A program made the translations under genes and the position numbers. From Coprinopsis marcescibilis (lineage: Eukaryota > Basidiomycota > Agaricomycetes > Agaricales > Psathyrellaceae), in assembly GCA_004369085.1 (NCBI GenBank), contig ML210181.1:124001-188000 (forward strand): a DNA stretch of 64,000 nucleotides, given 5' to 3'. Positions 43,565 through 56,640 of the stretch are shown piece after piece (the stretch's first letter is position 1; every line of letters starts with the position of its first letter). Under the pieces are notes generated by a model. The model was not told the DNA's origin and made no database searches. It saw nothing but the letters and a program-made list of their open reading frames with translations.

Positions 43565-45542
43565 ATGTTATTCAAAGAGGTAGCTCTGCTAGTACTCCAG
43601 TCACGACATGCACTTATACTTTGGGCGGGCAAGTTCAAGTTGCAGCTATTTCTACAGCCAGCTAGTGTTGCTATAGTTGCCTGCTTCGTTGTCGGATATC
43701 TAGGTCTCGTCCAACTGCGACGATGGCAGCACTATCACAGGGTTCATGCAAAATATCAAAAGAAGTACGAGGATGGGGAACTGACACCGGATGAGGCCCA
43801 AAAGGTCATGGAGCTCAGTGCAACGTACGACATGCCAGTCGTCGTGTACATCGGCGTTGTGGTGGGAGCCATTCAAGTTTACTGTATTGTGAGCGAAATA
43901 ATGGGGCACTTTATCTCATGCATTAATCCAACCTTGACAGCCGTCTATCTCCAAGCTATTGGTCTCTACCAAGCAACTGGGCAACATAGAGAACGTTGGA
44001 AGGCGATACGCAGATGTAGGTGGCCCTTGCTTGAACACTCGAAATGCATTGGCAAATCTTATAAAATTGAAATCAACTCGCAGATGGAGATCCTCATTGG
44101 TGAGTTCGCAGAATCCCTTCTGGGTCGTTCGGGCGAGTCATTCCATAATTACTCACTCCGTGACACCGGCTATCAGATACTTTTCTTTACTGCCCCCTTA
44201 GTGGATTCCGTGACATCTCTCAAAGGGTGGACAAAGATCCACCTGCGGAGGATCCGAGGGCGAATATCTCCATCGCCAGGGTGAACTTCTTACATAGCCG
44301 TTACAAGATCGTGAGCTTAGGCGCTTATTTTCCTGGCGCGAAATTGACTCATTTCTGCTAGGCAAATGATGACTACTTATGGACTCTGTATTGCTCCATT
44401 ATAGGTCCAATTGTACGGTCCCGAGTCCCGACTCGAATGCGCAGGCGCTCACAACTGACTTGATCCCACATAACAGGACTCGGTGAACCTCTATGGTTGG
44501 CGAAACCTCTCTCCGATGGAGAGAGACTCCCGATTCATTGTATGGGCTGAGGTTGCAAGGCGGATGGGTATCAAGGATCTTCCTGCGAGTCTTGATGATC
44601 TCATTGCGTGGGCTAACGTGTGTTACACTTACTAAGAGGGAAATTGGATCGCTGAATGTCACTTCACAGGCCTACGAGGAGGAACGAATAGTCCCATCCA
44701 AAGCAAATTACATAGTCACCAAGAACACAATTGACGATGCTGTTGTTTCCATCCCCAGGATCCTTGGTCTACGCAGCCTTGTGGAGGGGGTTTTCATTTG
44801 CTTATTGGGCGACCGTATTCGAGGGGCTATGATGTAAGTCCGAACAGAGCTCTCATTCAACGGTAGTTTGAATATCTGATCCCTGCGCTATGCTTCTGTA
44901 GGCTACCAGCTCAGCCATGGTACATTCATGCATTTGTGAAATTGGTCATGTTCATTACGACCTTCTCGCAACGGTGGCTTCTTCTCCCTCGTTCTCAACC
45001 TGATTATCCAACAATTCACGTCAACATACCTCAGCAATCTTTCTCAAAGCGGGCACATACTACAGCGTAAGTTTATGCTACTCGCTCAAAAGACTGCATT
45101 ATACATCGTATTTTTCCCCTCTCAGGTCTCGCTTTAAGCCCTGGTATAAGCCAGAGTCGACGGGCTTCCAGAACGTCATTGACCGGCTCCATGTCAAGAT
45201 GGGGTTCACTGAGACCGTGCCTTCCAAGCAGTGCGTACCCCATCGTATACCCTTTGAGGTGGCCGATCCATAATCTATGGTGTGAATACAGATATAAAAG
45301 CGAGGGCTACAGGCTGGAGGAACTGGTATGTGATCTCATACTCTTTTAGAGATGTAATTTTGACGGAGTGCAATCGCCACTAGGGGCCAGTGCAATTCGA
45401 GAAACGTAAGTATTCATAACTTTTTGTGTGGTCTCGACTCTCGACTCAAATGTCTCTCCCAGTTGGACAAGAGGATGTATTTAAGGACGCAGAAAGGATT
45501 CAAGGGTGCCCTATTCCGAGTTACTACTGGCACCGAGAGTAG
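43565..45542 (+). CDS. MpaB/rubber-oxygenase-like (DUF2236) protein
   Basis: Members of this family include the ER-bound oxygenase MpaB of mycophenolic acid synthesis and bacterial latex-cleaving enzymes. About eight exons. An N-terminal membrane segment (about residues 32-52, VAIVACFVVGYLGLVQL) precedes RRWQHYHRVHAKYQKKYEDG. Conserved blocks follow: LTPDEAQKVMELSATYDMPV, ISKLLVSTKQLGNIENVGRR, RANISIARVNFLHSRYKI, NDDYLWTLYCSII, YGWRNLSPMERDSRFIVWAE, ARRMGIKDLPASLDDLIAWA, YEEERIVPSKANYIVTKNTI, FKPWYKPESTGFQNVI, and finally QYKSEGYRLEELGPVQFE. This order matches fungal MpaB-like proteins. The middle junction near 44100-44215 is hard to place. No biosynthetic core gene lies in the window, so its substrate is unknown. 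Confidence 0.85.
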
Positions 45543-45923
45543 TCCTAGTAGGTGAGACTGTAGTAGAAACATTCCAGCTGTTACAAGGTCCCTAGATTTA
45601 GATGGAGATTTTCTATTTTTCTTGTCTCGTAAAAGTAGAGCATTCTCAACGATTGTAAGCTTGAAGCTAGACACATGGTCAATGTGTTCTCAACCTTCAG
45701 CTGATAAGCGCCGCCAAGCCGCGGTCCTATCAAATGACGTTGTTCTTGTCCTCAAATTCATACTCTATCGCCAGCTCTTCAGGGATCTGCAAGTACACTG
45801 TACAGTACAAGTATGAAGCAGCCTGAAGTGCCACATGATCGCCTTGAAGCACAAGCACCAAGATTGATAAGACTGATCAATATTGATCACTTGTCATCAT
45901 CTCTCTCATTTCAAACCACCATC
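45543..45923. promoter_or_regulatory. Spacer upstream of the aminopeptidase gene
   Basis: About 380 bp between two same-strand genes. The aminopeptidase start at 45924 lies in ATC-ATGG, a favourable context. The open frames in this gap (45622-45816 and the upstream part of 45813-46085) are leader sequence. No other feature is seen. Confidence 0.4.
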
Positions 45924-48609
45924 ATGGCGATCGAACGCGACCCAAGCAGTCAATCCAACTTTTACGACGTCGAAACCAAGAACGTTGCATTCGATTGGGA
46001 GGTTGACTTCGATACAAAGACCATCAAGGGCACTGCGACATATTCTCTGGAAGTGAAGAAGGATGGGGTTACGGAGGTAATGTGAGTACCTCTTGGACGT
46101 ACATGGCGCGCAGTGAGCTCACACAACACGTTATGGACTTAGATTCGACACGATCGACCTCAAAGTGTTCGAAGTCAAGGTTGACGGGAAGGCCTCCAGC
46201 GTGCGTCGTGCATCTACTGAAGAATCAAAGCCGTCTAGCTGATCACAAAGGCTCCTACAGTACGAGTTCGGTGCCAAGCACCCAATCATGGGTTCTGCAT
46301 TGCACATTCCATTGCCAAAGGGTTTGAAAGGAAGTGATACATCAGAGGTGTGGATCAAATACGAAACGAGCCCGCAGGCGACGGCGTTGCAGTGGTTGAG
46401 CAAGGAGTGAGTTCAATGTTTAACGCTTTGTTCTATCAATCTAGGTGGCAATTGGGTGACCAGTGTCATGGCGTAGGCAAACCAAGGGAAAGCAATTCCC
46501 ATTCCTATTCAGCCAATGTCAACCAAACTACGCGAGGAGTCTCGCTCCTCTTCAAGGTATGCACTGCACTTTCTTCTAAATATTTGACAGACTGGATGAA
46601 TACATGTGCAGACTCTCCATCCGATAAGATTGTAAGCAACGCCCATGCATTTTCCTACCGTATGAATTCTGATAGGTGTCTTGTCAACCAGATATACGAT
46701 GCCAAAGTCACTTCCATCCTCCCGGCACTCATGTCCGCAGTACGCGTCTCGCCTCCAGCAGATGGTCCAGCACACGACGGCAAGGTCATTGGGAAGGATG
46801 CTGTGACATACGTCTACCGTCAGGTATTACCTGAATATCTGACTGTGTTAATCCCGTCGTTAATTCCACTTGCAATTTGTCTCCAACAGTCCATCCCCAT
46901 CCCATCATACCTTCTCGCGATCGCTGTCGGAAATGTGGTATATCGGCCGTTCGCCCAATTCGAGGACAAGAAGTGGAAGACAGGTGTCTGGGCTGAACCA
47001 GAGACGATCGAGCAGGCGTATTGGGAGTTTAGTGAAGATACTGCTAGGTCCGTATTAGTTTCGTTTTCGGAGGAGTTGGTGACCGGGCGACTGAACGCTG
47101 GATTGATATCAGATTCTTGGCAGAGGAAGAAAAGGTTGTCACGACCTACAGATTTGGAGTGTATGATTTGCTTGTTCTGCCTCCCGCTTTCCCGTACGGT
47201 GGCATGGTAAGTTTTGAGTATTCATAAGAGAGGTGGCCGTTCGTTGCTAACCGAGAAGGTTAGGAAAACGCCTGTTTGACTTTCCTGACCCCAAGTAAGT
47301 TCTTTCTCCCTGAAGTTTATTTGCTCCTAGCTGATGATCCGCTTTCTAGCACTTCTCACCGGAGATCGTGCTCTGGTGGACGTCGTAGTGCATGAATTGA
47401 CCCATTCTTGGTTCGGGAATGGTATCACGTACGTGTCTCCAAGCTTCTTCTCATGGGCTTAGAGTTGATTCTTTGGAACAGTCACGCCAATGCATCTCAC
47501 TTTTGGCTCAACGAAGGATGGACCACGTATATGGAGCGTTTGCTCCAGCAGTTCCTTCACACACCCGCGCATCGTGATTTCTCTTTCATCATTGGAGCCA
47601 AAGCATTAAAAGACTCACTCGCTGATTACTCGAACACGCCGAAGTACCAGAGGCTCGTTATCGATTTTGAGGTGGGCGAAGATACGGACGAGGCGTATAG
47701 CAGCATCCCTTACGAGAAGGGTGCAAATCTTATCCTCCATCTTGGTGCGTCCCGAATCTTTTGTGATACGTGGTGCCGTTTTATTGAAGAAAGTTGAAGA
47801 ACGAACACTTGGTGGAATTAATGTCTTTTTGCCATACGTCAAGGAATACGTAGAGACATTCATCGGAAAGAGCATCACGACAACACAATGGAAGGATCAC
47901 TTGTATGAGTATTTTGCAAAACATGGCGGGGAGGAGAAGACCAAGGCCTTGGACAGCATTGATTGGGATGTGGGTACTCGTTTTCACCTACCGTCGAAGA
48001 AAAAATGACAGATTCCCTAGGCTTGGCTATATGGAGAAGGATTAGAACTGCCTGTGGAGATGACCTACGATGATACTCTAGCGAAGGAGGCTCATGCTTT
48101 GGCTGCCAACTGGCATGCTGCTGCAAAAGCCACTCCTGCACAGTATCCCTTCAAGGAGAGCGATATTGATGGGTTCGATACTAACCAGCTAAGTGAGTCG
48201 TATCCGTTGGACCGATTGTTTTCTGAAAGCCTAAATACGTACCACAGTCGCGTTCCTCGAGAAGCTGCAAACCTATCCAACCCTACCTTCGCCTCTGGTT
48301 CAACTCCTTGGAGACATCTACCATTTCGACACTACTGAGAATGCTGAGGTCCGCTTCCGATACTACGAAATAGCACTTCGTGATCCCAAAGCGGAACCGA
48401 GTGCAGGCATTGCCGACAAGGCGTCCAAGTGGGTCACTGGAAGCGATGGGTCTGGGAACGTGAAGGGTAGGATGAAATTTTGCCGGCCAACGTTTAGGGC
48501 AATTGCGGCTGTGGACAAACAGCTGGCATCTACAACGTTTGCGGCGCATAAATCAGAGTTTCATCCTATCGCGGCAAAGATGATTGAGAAAGATATCGAG
48601 AAGGCATAG
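45924..48609 (+). CDS. LAP2: M1 metallopeptidase, leukotriene A4 hydrolase type
   Basis: Zinc aminopeptidase of the LTA4H/aminopeptidase B group; the yeast homologue is called Lap2. The multi-exon frame starts at 45924. In order it shows the N-terminal beta domain (NFYDVETKNVAFDWEVDFDT, HPIMGSALHIPLPKGLKG), WIKYETSPQATALQWL, FLFSQCQPNYARSLAPLQ, and IPSYLLAIAVGNVVYRPF. The exopeptidase motif is split by an intron (YGGM / ENACLTFLTPTLL). The zinc motif HELTHSWFGN lies at 47391-47420 and its distal Glu in NEGWTTYMER (about 47510). The C-terminal helical domain ends FAAHKSEFHPIAAKMIEKDI with the stop at 48607-48609. All three zinc ligands and the catalytic Glu are present, so activity is expected. 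Epoxide hydrolase activity cannot be predicted. Confidence 0.95.
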
Positions 48610-48918
48610 TTGCGGAGGAGAGGTTTATACGAAGCAGTGCTTGGATTAAATGTTCATGTTCTCTTGTAATCTGATTAGGCTGCGGTGCAGGCTTTAATTT
48701 TCTGTCTCTCATGTTGGTTACGAGCGCAAGCAAGGGGGTCAGATCAGACCAGTTAGTACTTGCCTCATGCTGGAAGTTCGGAGACAGTTTCGATTTGCCG
48801 TAGATGCCGAATGATGTTCTCACGATACTCCAGGTGCGAAACAAATTTTGGCATGTTGAGGGCAGCGTCATACGCGCCAACTCCGGCATCCGCCTTCTCC
48901 CACAACCACCCATCCACC
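48610..48918. promoter_or_regulatory. Short spacer between aminopeptidase and Tom70
   Basis: 309 bp hold the aminopeptidase 3' end and the Tom70 promoter. An open frame from 48760 continues in frame into Tom70, but its extra N-terminal residues do not resemble the family, so it is likely leader. Confidence 0.5.
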
Positions 48919-51259
48919 ATGGCCTCAGATTCCACAGGGACATTCGTCGAGCGCGTTCACAACTTTGTCGGGGAGCACAAACGTGCTATTATTCTGACCA
49001 CCGCTGCTGCTGCCATTGGTGCTGCTGGCGTCGCCTACTACGCATCGACGTCGCGACCCCGACCGCCGCCTGACGTGGAACAAGGTGCGAAGGAGAAGAA
49101 GAAGAAATCCAAGGGCGGGAAGAAGAAAAAACCGTCAAAGGACTCTGCGCAAGAACCTATACTTGAAGAGAGGAAGCCAAAGACTCCTAAGGTCGAGGAT
49201 GGTGCGTAGAGTGTTCCGGTACTCCAGTGTGCAGGTTTAACAAGGTTTACAGAAGAACTTAACTTCAAGTTGACCGTAGAGGAAATTCAGGCACTTTCTG
49301 AAGAGGTATTCTCATGAATATCCCTTTGAAAGACCAACTGTTGAACATTGTTTCGTGTAGGAGCGTATCAAGTACGCAGCGGCCTTCAAATCACAAGGAA
49401 ACTCGGCCTACACCAAACGAGACTTTGCTGGTGCAGCAGACTCTTACACAAAGGCCATTGAAGTTTCACCAAAACCCGAACCTGTCTTCTACAGCAATCG
49501 TGCTGCTTGTAGGTTTCCGTGTGTTTCGTCTGATTCGACAGCTCATTGAAGTGCTGTTTAGGCTATGTCAACTTTTCACCACCAAACCACGAGGACGTCG
49601 TTCGTGACTGTGATGAAGCACTCAAGCTCGATCCCAACTACGTGAAGGCTCTTAACCGCCGTGCTGTTGGTCTGGAGGGATTGGGAAGAATGGAGGATGC
49701 CTTGCGCGGTATGTAACCCTGCGTCATCATACAATTGGACGCGACGTTGAATCTTCTCACAGACTACACTGCCGCTACAATTCTCGATAAGTTCCAGAAC
49801 CAGGCTACGTCACAGGCAGTCGAACGGGTGTTGAAGTCCATTTCATCAACCAAAGCCGCTGAACTTCTTGCTGTACGTTATTCATGGGGCTAATTTGGCT
49901 TAAAACTGAACAATTGCGTTAGACACGAGAACCAAGATTGCCCTCATATACCTTTGTTGCTGCTTACTTTGCTGCATTCCGACCTAGTGAGCGTTTTTCT
50001 TGGTTTGATTAAACTTTTTCGCTGATTCTTTCCAAAGGGAAGCCACTGGTGTTACCAGTAGCCCCCTCGCAAGGAGATCAGACATTGCAGCTTGCGTTGG
50101 AAGCCCTTGATGCCGCCGACTACGCACATGCGTTGAGCTTCGTCAACGAAGCAATCGACCAGGGCATCTCATGGGATGCTGGAAAGACCGAAGCCTTCAA
50201 CCTTCGTGGTACCTTCAAGTACGTCATTTCACGTCTACCATTGCCTCCTTCGACGAAAGTTTATTCCTCGCGTTCAGATTCTTGATTGGGGACATAGACG
50301 GCTCGAAGTCAGATCTGCAGACCGCTATCAACATCACCCCCTCGTCAACGCAAAGCTTGGTCAAGATTGCCAGCGTTCACATGGAACAGGGTGACCCCAC
50401 CAAGGCCTTCGAGTGCTTCGACGAGGCGATCAAGCAAAATTCGAATGACCCTGATATCTACTACCATCGCGGTCAAGGTAGGTGCAATCTATGCGATGAC
50501 GCTTGTTTCCATTCGTTGACGTATTTATAGTCCTTTTCATTATGAGCGACTTTGATCTCGCTGCGGAAAACTACACCAAGTCAACTGAACTTGACGATCA
50601 ATTCGTGTTCTCACACATTCAGCTCGCTGTTGCTCAGTACAAGGCGGGCAATGTCGCGAACAGTATGGCGCAGTTCCGAAGGACGATGAAGGCATTCCCT
50701 CAGCGAAGCGAGCCTCAAAACTATTAGTGCGTGTTGCCAATTTCTTTTCTTTTTCGATGTTTGACCATTGTGCACGTCTGTAGCGGCGAACTTTTACTCG
50801 ACCAACAACGATTCGAGGATGCTGTAGAGAAGTTTGATCGTGCTATTGAGATCGAAAAGGGCAAACCGACGCCCAACGTGCTACCATTGGTGAACAAAGG
50901 TCTCGCCTTGTACCAATGGAAGCAAGACATCGCGGCTGCGGAAGAATGCTGCAACGAAGCGCTTCAGATCGATCCCGATTGCGACGCTGCTGTTGCCACT
51001 CTAGCTCAACTCAGCCTTCAGCAGAGCAAGATTGAGACTGCCATGAATATGTTCAAGAAGCAGGTTGATTTGGCAAGATCGGAGCCAGAGTTGGTTAATG
51101 CTTTGACTTATCAATATGTGAGTTCCTATGTTATTTATAATCCGAGATAGTCGTTGATGAAGTTTTGCTTTTGTTTAGGCCACCGCTGCGCAACTGGAGT
51201 TCTTGAAGAACTATCCTGAGCAGGCAGCTCAGTTAAACGCCTTGGCCCGAGTTCTCTAA
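48919..51259 (+). CDS. TOM70: Mitochondrial import receptor Tom70
   Basis: Outer-membrane receptor that receives Hsp70/Hsp90-bound carrier preproteins and passes them to the TOM pore. About eight exons. The N-terminal membrane anchor (about residues 20-42, KRAIILTTAAAAIGAAGVAY) follows a short intermembrane tail. A Lys-rich linker (KEKKKKSKGGKKKK) and tandem TPRs come next. The clamp TPRs start with YAAAFKSQGNSAYTKRDFAG and continue through EPVFYSNRAACYVNF and NYVKALNRRAVGLEG. Later units are IYYHRGQVLFIMSDFDLAAE, YYGELLLDQQRFEDAVEKFD and ALQIDPDCDAAVATLAQLSL. The chain ends near ALARVL with the stop at 51257-51259. The start at 48919 is chosen because upstream in-frame residues do not fit and the context CACCATGG is good. 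Confidence 0.95.
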
Positions 51260-52191
51260 TCGAAGACATCAGTGATACACTCCGAATTTCGTCTTGCGCT
51301 ACTTTCTCGCCCCCCATTTCCGTCTATTCGACCATTCTCCCGTCATGCAATAGAGGTTTTCGCAAAACGTGCATCGTTATCCATCGATTCAATATTCCGC
51401 TGTCCCAATCTTAATCGCACGTCCACACTTCCTCGACCGGCTTGCCTGCCAAGTACTTGTGCCCAATGGACTCATCTAGTTTGTTTACTTTATTGATTCA
51501 TTCGTCGTCCTATTCTCAGTTTCCTGTTGACACGTTTGTTGGCGTCCACTCGCTTGTTATTCCCTTTTCATTCCTTGCCTACAATCACCTCGTCGCACCT
51601 CTGGGCAAGTTCCGCCCTTGCGCAAAAGAGCTCATCCATTGCCACACAGTTCGTGGTTCCAATCAACAATCAATCTACATTTTCCCATATTCCGTTTCCA
51701 GTGCGCTGATTCTTCAATCCCTAACTGCATGACCTGGCATGATGTGCGCCCACACCCATGACATGACCGGCAGGCTTACTAGAAAACCTGCTATTGTAGT
51801 TGTGTCTACTTATCCAACTTCCTGATAATCATAATCACCACCATTCACCAGAATACCTGTCGAAAGAGAGGAATGCCATTGAAAAATGACGAATTCTAGT
51901 ACAGATGCCGAAGGTCTATGCAAATTATATGACACGAGTATGTACAATACACACAGTTTGAGCGTTTGCGATGGAAAGTAAAATGGAACTAGTAGCTATA
52001 GCCCGATTGACGAAGGGTAGGTGCGAAAACAAATAGATCGTGCAGAAATATGAGAACGAGGCGACCCAAATATGTAACCTATAACTAGTAATCATCTATG
52101 AAAAGTATATAAGCAGCAAATATTGATAGCAATATTGACGAAGAGTGCAAAGGAACAACGGAGGGCAGACAACGAACGGGCAAAAAAGGGT
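51260..52191. other. Convergent intergenic region between Tom70 and EOS1-like gene
   Basis: The 3' ends of both genes meet here; the sequence to 52140 is AT-rich with no coding signal. An open frame at 51442-51732 looks non-coding. Transcription terminators are expected but cannot be placed. Confidence 0.5.
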
Positions 52192-55100
52192 TCACATACA
52201 ACCCCCACCCGAACTAGCAGCACCCCCAAATTCAACGCAATACCTCCCAGACTGGCTCTCCCACTCCCTCCTCCCAACTTCTGCCCAGGCCATGATGAAA
52301 TACAACAACCCCGTAGGCAAGATGCACCTCAACCCCACCTTTTTCCAATCCCACCGCCGTTCCCTGCGTCGATAAGGCTGCGGCTGCGGGCTCGCATCGC
52401 CATTGCCATTGCCAATAGTCGAGGAAGACGCACCCATCAAGTCGTCGCCACCGATTATCGCCGCAAGCCTGTTGAACAAGCCTGTGTTGTCCACAGCGCC
52501 ATCACCGTCTGTGTCGTCGGGCGGGATCGTCGCCGAGGTTGTCGTTGGGTTGGAGGAGGCCGCGGATGATACCCGCTTATCCTTCAACCAGACGATGTTA
52601 CTCGTCACATAGATTTGTATGCTCCTGCTGACAGCCGTCGAGGTCCCGACGATGGCCCATGCCACGACTGGTCTCCGCACACCGCCGAATATTGATAGCG
52701 TCAAGTGTGTTGCGGGCCAGCAGATACCTATAGCAGGGAGGCGTAAGTATCATGGGAAATGTCGGGTCCTGAACTGATTGATCACCTTGTAAGCCCAAGA
52801 GCCTAACCAACGTGGCCAAAGGCGAGTAATAAAGTTTCCAGCGCATCAAGAGGCCCGTGCTAAGACCCAGACAGTGGTAGGCCGTGAGCATTGCCTATAA
52901 ATCACGTATCAGCTTCATCGCTCTGGTCAGACAAGATCCTTGACAGAACGTACCCATAACGCAGCAACGAACCAATCCACACGGCCAGGTATAGGCGGCC
53001 CTCCACACACCCTACGCGTACCACCACCACCTACACCACCCACATCCTCACACCTCCAAAACAGCTCCACAAATGCCCTCTCATCAAAGCCCCCACCGAG
53101 CCTCTCGCCCCATACACCGCTCGTGCTGCCCGACTCTCCACCCAACCGCTCAAAAAACCCGGTAAAGAACCCCAAAGGCAGCATCTGCCACAAACAAAAG
53201 AAGAACCCGCACAGGGCAGGCACGACACTCAACAGCCGGCTAAACTCGAAGAGGAACGGCGCGAAATTGTTAAGGTCGATCGTGAACTTGAGCGAGGGGT
53301 CTCCTCCATCTCCTTCATGACTGGCATCACGAGACATATGCGTGTGCTCGGTGGTGTACCTGCTACGGCCGCGGTTGACCGCGGAAGATGAGGGGGACGG
53401 GGAGAGGGAAGTGTGGTGGGAGTGGACAGCAGGAGGGTGGCCGTGGTCACCCAACGGACTGAGAGGCGAGGTCGGGTTGAAGCTGCTATCGTCAGACTGC
53501 GAATACGACGGAGAGATGGACAGAACGGGCGGAGGCGCCGGTCTCCGCCACCTCAAATCCCCCAATCCCAAGCTGAACTGTCGACCGCTTCGGGAACTGC
53601 TCGAGGCGGGTGGTGGGTTGGCTGCAGCGGCAGCAGCATTCGTACGTCCGCCTCTCGCCGTGCTTGCAGCTGAAGCAGCGGCCGAAGATGCTGATGCTCG
53701 GCGCCACTACCATGAAATGAACAGTCAATACACACTCAAGCGCAAAACAACGAGGGGGAGACTACGCACCGGTTGACCGTCATCGTCAGCACTGTCGATA
53801 TCCCCTTCATCTTCGTTCCTTGTTTTGGCGCCAGATCGCCAGCCAAGAGGCCCAAACGAGAAGCGTACAAAGCGCGTTGCGAGGTTGCGCTGCTTTTCTT
53901 TTGGTTTGGCCGTTTTCGGTTTTTTGTGACCAGTGCCACTATTAGTCGCACTGGGAGCAACGGTGACGGCGTCACCGTTTACGGAGCCATTAAGGCTCTG
54001 GGATATGCTGGCAAACGAGCTCCTACGTGAACGCGCGAGGGCACCGGTGGGTTGGTCGTAGTTCTGTTGTTGTTGCTGCTGCAGAAACGCCTGCTGCACC
54101 TGCGCCGGTGGCGGCAAGAACGGCTGATGTTGCTGTTGCGTCCCCACCGACAGCGGCGAGAACATCCTCCCAGCTTGGGTGGGAGACACACCGGACGCAT
54201 GGGCATGGGCATGTACAGGAGCAGACTGCGAGCTAGCATGCATCGACAACGGCACCTCCGTCTCACTCCCACTCCCAACACCATCGTCCCGAAAGGTGAC
54301 CGCATCCCGGTGGTTCCTCGAGACAGCCTGCACCAGCAACTTGTTCTTCCCTTTCGGCTTTCTCGTCGATGCTGATGAGGCCGAGGACGACGAGGGGCCC
54401 AATGAAGGTACCGCCGAGGACGACGAGGGCGTGTTAGAGGTGGGCGGAGACAGAGCCAGTGAAATGGATGCAGGAGCCAGATTTGCAATTGGGGTTGGGG
54501 GTGAGAGTGCGGTCGAGATGGGAACGGAATGGCTGGGGTTGGGGCTGAGGCCGAGGTTGGGATACCCCACCACAGCTGAGCTAGCCAGCGAGGGATAGGA
54601 AGAAGCCGAGGAGCTCGAATCGCGCCTTCCCCGACGCTGGTCCCCCTCATCCGCCGACCCACGGCCCACTCGCACCGAGTTGCCAGCGCCAACCACATGT
54701 CCTCTCGACGAACTCCTGCTCCTGCCACTCCCATCGCGCGTCCGACTGGAATTCCGGCTTCCCATCCTACTACTCCCAGTCCTAAAATCAATCGAAGCAT
54801 TGGCCATTGCAGGTACAGAACCAGCGGCAGCGGCGACCAACGCGGAGCCCGAAGACGAGCGAGAGTTGGCCGCATGGCCCGTACCAGTCCCTGCATCGGA
54901 GAACGCGAATCCACCGAGGTCGAGAGAAGAAGATCGGATGAACGGTGTAGGCGGGGCGGATATCGACGGGGCCTGCCCAGCACGCACGCCGACCCCGCCG
55001 CCTGGCGGTGTACTCGTATAGAACATCACATCGTCGTAAGCCGGGGGCGGGTGGTTCGGAACTTGTGCAGGCACCGACGGTGGGGGAGTCGAAAGCTGTA

Positions 55101-56640
55101 GCGGGGGCGTCGCTCCACCAGAAAGCGGCACAGCAGGCAGGCTCCCTCCACCAACACCGTTCTTCCCGTTGCATTTGGGGTGCGATTGCTGTGAGGGGGG
55201 TGCGCCGTTCGGGATGGAGGTGTTGGAAGCGGCGGGAGAGGGCAGCAATGGCGGCAGCGGTAGCAAAGGCGGGGGCCCTCCAAACACGAGCCCGTCGCTC
55301 CTGTTGGTCGGATTCGCATAGTTCGCATGTCCCTGCGGAGAGGATCTATACCCAAAGCCATTCCCATTCCCGTTCCCGTTCCCGTTCCCATGCCCGTCCT
55401 CATATCCAGCACCACCATACCCAAATCCACCGCCATACACTGCATGTCCATGCCCATACCCCGGCCGGACATACACAGACGACAGCCCCTCATTGGAGGA
55501 CGACCGCCGGTGCATGCCAGTCGGTACCAGGAACGTTTTCGTCGGGGGTGCAGCGGGGCTAGGGCCCCCATAGGCATGTGCGTTGGTGGACAGTCCGGGT
55601 TGGGCCAGCGCGTCGCGGTATCCAAGGTCGGCATGCGAGTATCGTCTTTCCGTCCCATGGCCGCTGTAGCCGCTCCTTCCTGAGCCCCCTGCAGGGGCGC
55701 CTAGGTTGCCCCACCCCGTTCCCAGCTGCCCTTGGTTCACGCTCACCGATTGCGAGGAATGAGAAAGCACACCGGGACCTGGCGGGAGCCCTGCGCCTGA
55801 GCTTGAGCTAGGGACGGACTCGGACTGCGAGATGTGAGGCAACGCGCTACTCGACGCATACGTCCTCAGCAGAAACGTTTTGCGCGGCTGGTGTTGTTGC
55901 TGTTGATGGTGGTGGTGGTTTTGCAGATTCAAAGACGACGACAAAGCCGAGGACGATGCCGCAGATTGCGTCGACACAGAACCGACGGTCACCCGACCTG
56001 AATTCGGACTTGGATCTCTACTTTTGCCGTTACTTCCAGCAGCCGCAGTAGGCGTATTCGTAGTTGCAATCGAAGAGGTGGCGATAGCACGCTTTGTGCC
56101 ACTGCGGGACTTGGGTTTTAGCAAGATCGGGCTTTGGTGTTTGAACACCAGGGAGGGTGAGGTTGTTTTGGCATTAGATGCAGGGACCGAGGATAGTGTC
56201 GCTGCTGATGCTGAGAGTGGTAGACCCGAGGTGGATGCGGAGGATCGGGAAGTGCCCGGGTGGCTAGAGCTAGCACCCGCGGTGTTGTGGTCGTATTCAC
56301 AGTCGGATGAAGAGGGGGAGGACGATGACGACGAAGGTGACGAATAGGAGTGGGAATAGGAATTGGAGTAAGAGTCAACAGCTTCAGAAACTTGTTGCTC
56401 ATGCTGCAGTTGTAGTTGTTGCTGAGAATGAGAATACGCCTGCGGACCGAGACCTAGACCTAGACTCTGACCCCCGCCGTACGCATGCCCCTGCGTCTGA
56501 CCAAGCCCGCCATGCACCTGCTGACTTGACTTTGAGGTCCCAGTCCGGGGCACACCTGTTGGGTGGCTGTTGGCGCTGGCGAGCGTGTTGGGGGTACCAC
56601 TCGTGTTTGTGCCGCTGCTGTTGCTCCGACTCTGCGGCAT
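52192..56640 (-). CDS. EOS1: Giant EOS1-domain protein (N-glycosylation protein EOS1-like)
   Basis: Yeast Eos1 is an ER membrane protein affecting N-glycosylation and oxidative stress tolerance. Four exons (56640-53770, 53706-52954, 52894-52786, 52727-52192) sum to 1423 codons, giving 1422 aa. The EOS1 region is at about 1100-1422: FTIDLNNFAPFLFEF, a hydrophobic segment (VVPALCGFFFCLWQMLPLGF), DWFVAALWAMLTAYHCLGLS, ICWPATHLTLSIFGGVRRPV, WAIVGTSTAVSRSIQIYVTS and WDWKKVGLRCILPTGLLYFI. The first 957 residues are one unbroken, disordered exon rich in Ser, Gly, Gln, His and Asn, with homopolymer and GN repeats. Known EOS1 proteins are far shorter (yeast about 370 aa). Exon 1 and the EOS1 exons splice in phase 0, supporting one gene. 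Without transcripts, two fused models cannot be excluded. Confidence 0.75.
55358..55395. repeat. Hexanucleotide minisatellite in the EOS1-like gene
   Basis: Several units of ccNttc in tandem (ttcccattcccgttcccgtt and onward). Read on the minus strand they encode a Gly-Asn repeat inside the disordered N-terminus. Copy number probably varies between strains. Confidence 0.7.

Noticed and set aside
48760..48918. Extended Tom70 N-terminus
   Set aside because: In-frame upstream residues do not resemble Tom70; the ATG at 48919 has a better context and gives the expected short tail before the anchor.
53979..54983. 334-aa minus-strand frame rich in Arg
   Set aside because: It overlaps the 957-residue EOS1-like exon in another frame. 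Its Arg/Pro/Leu composition is typical of a shadow of a Ser/Gly-rich coding exon.
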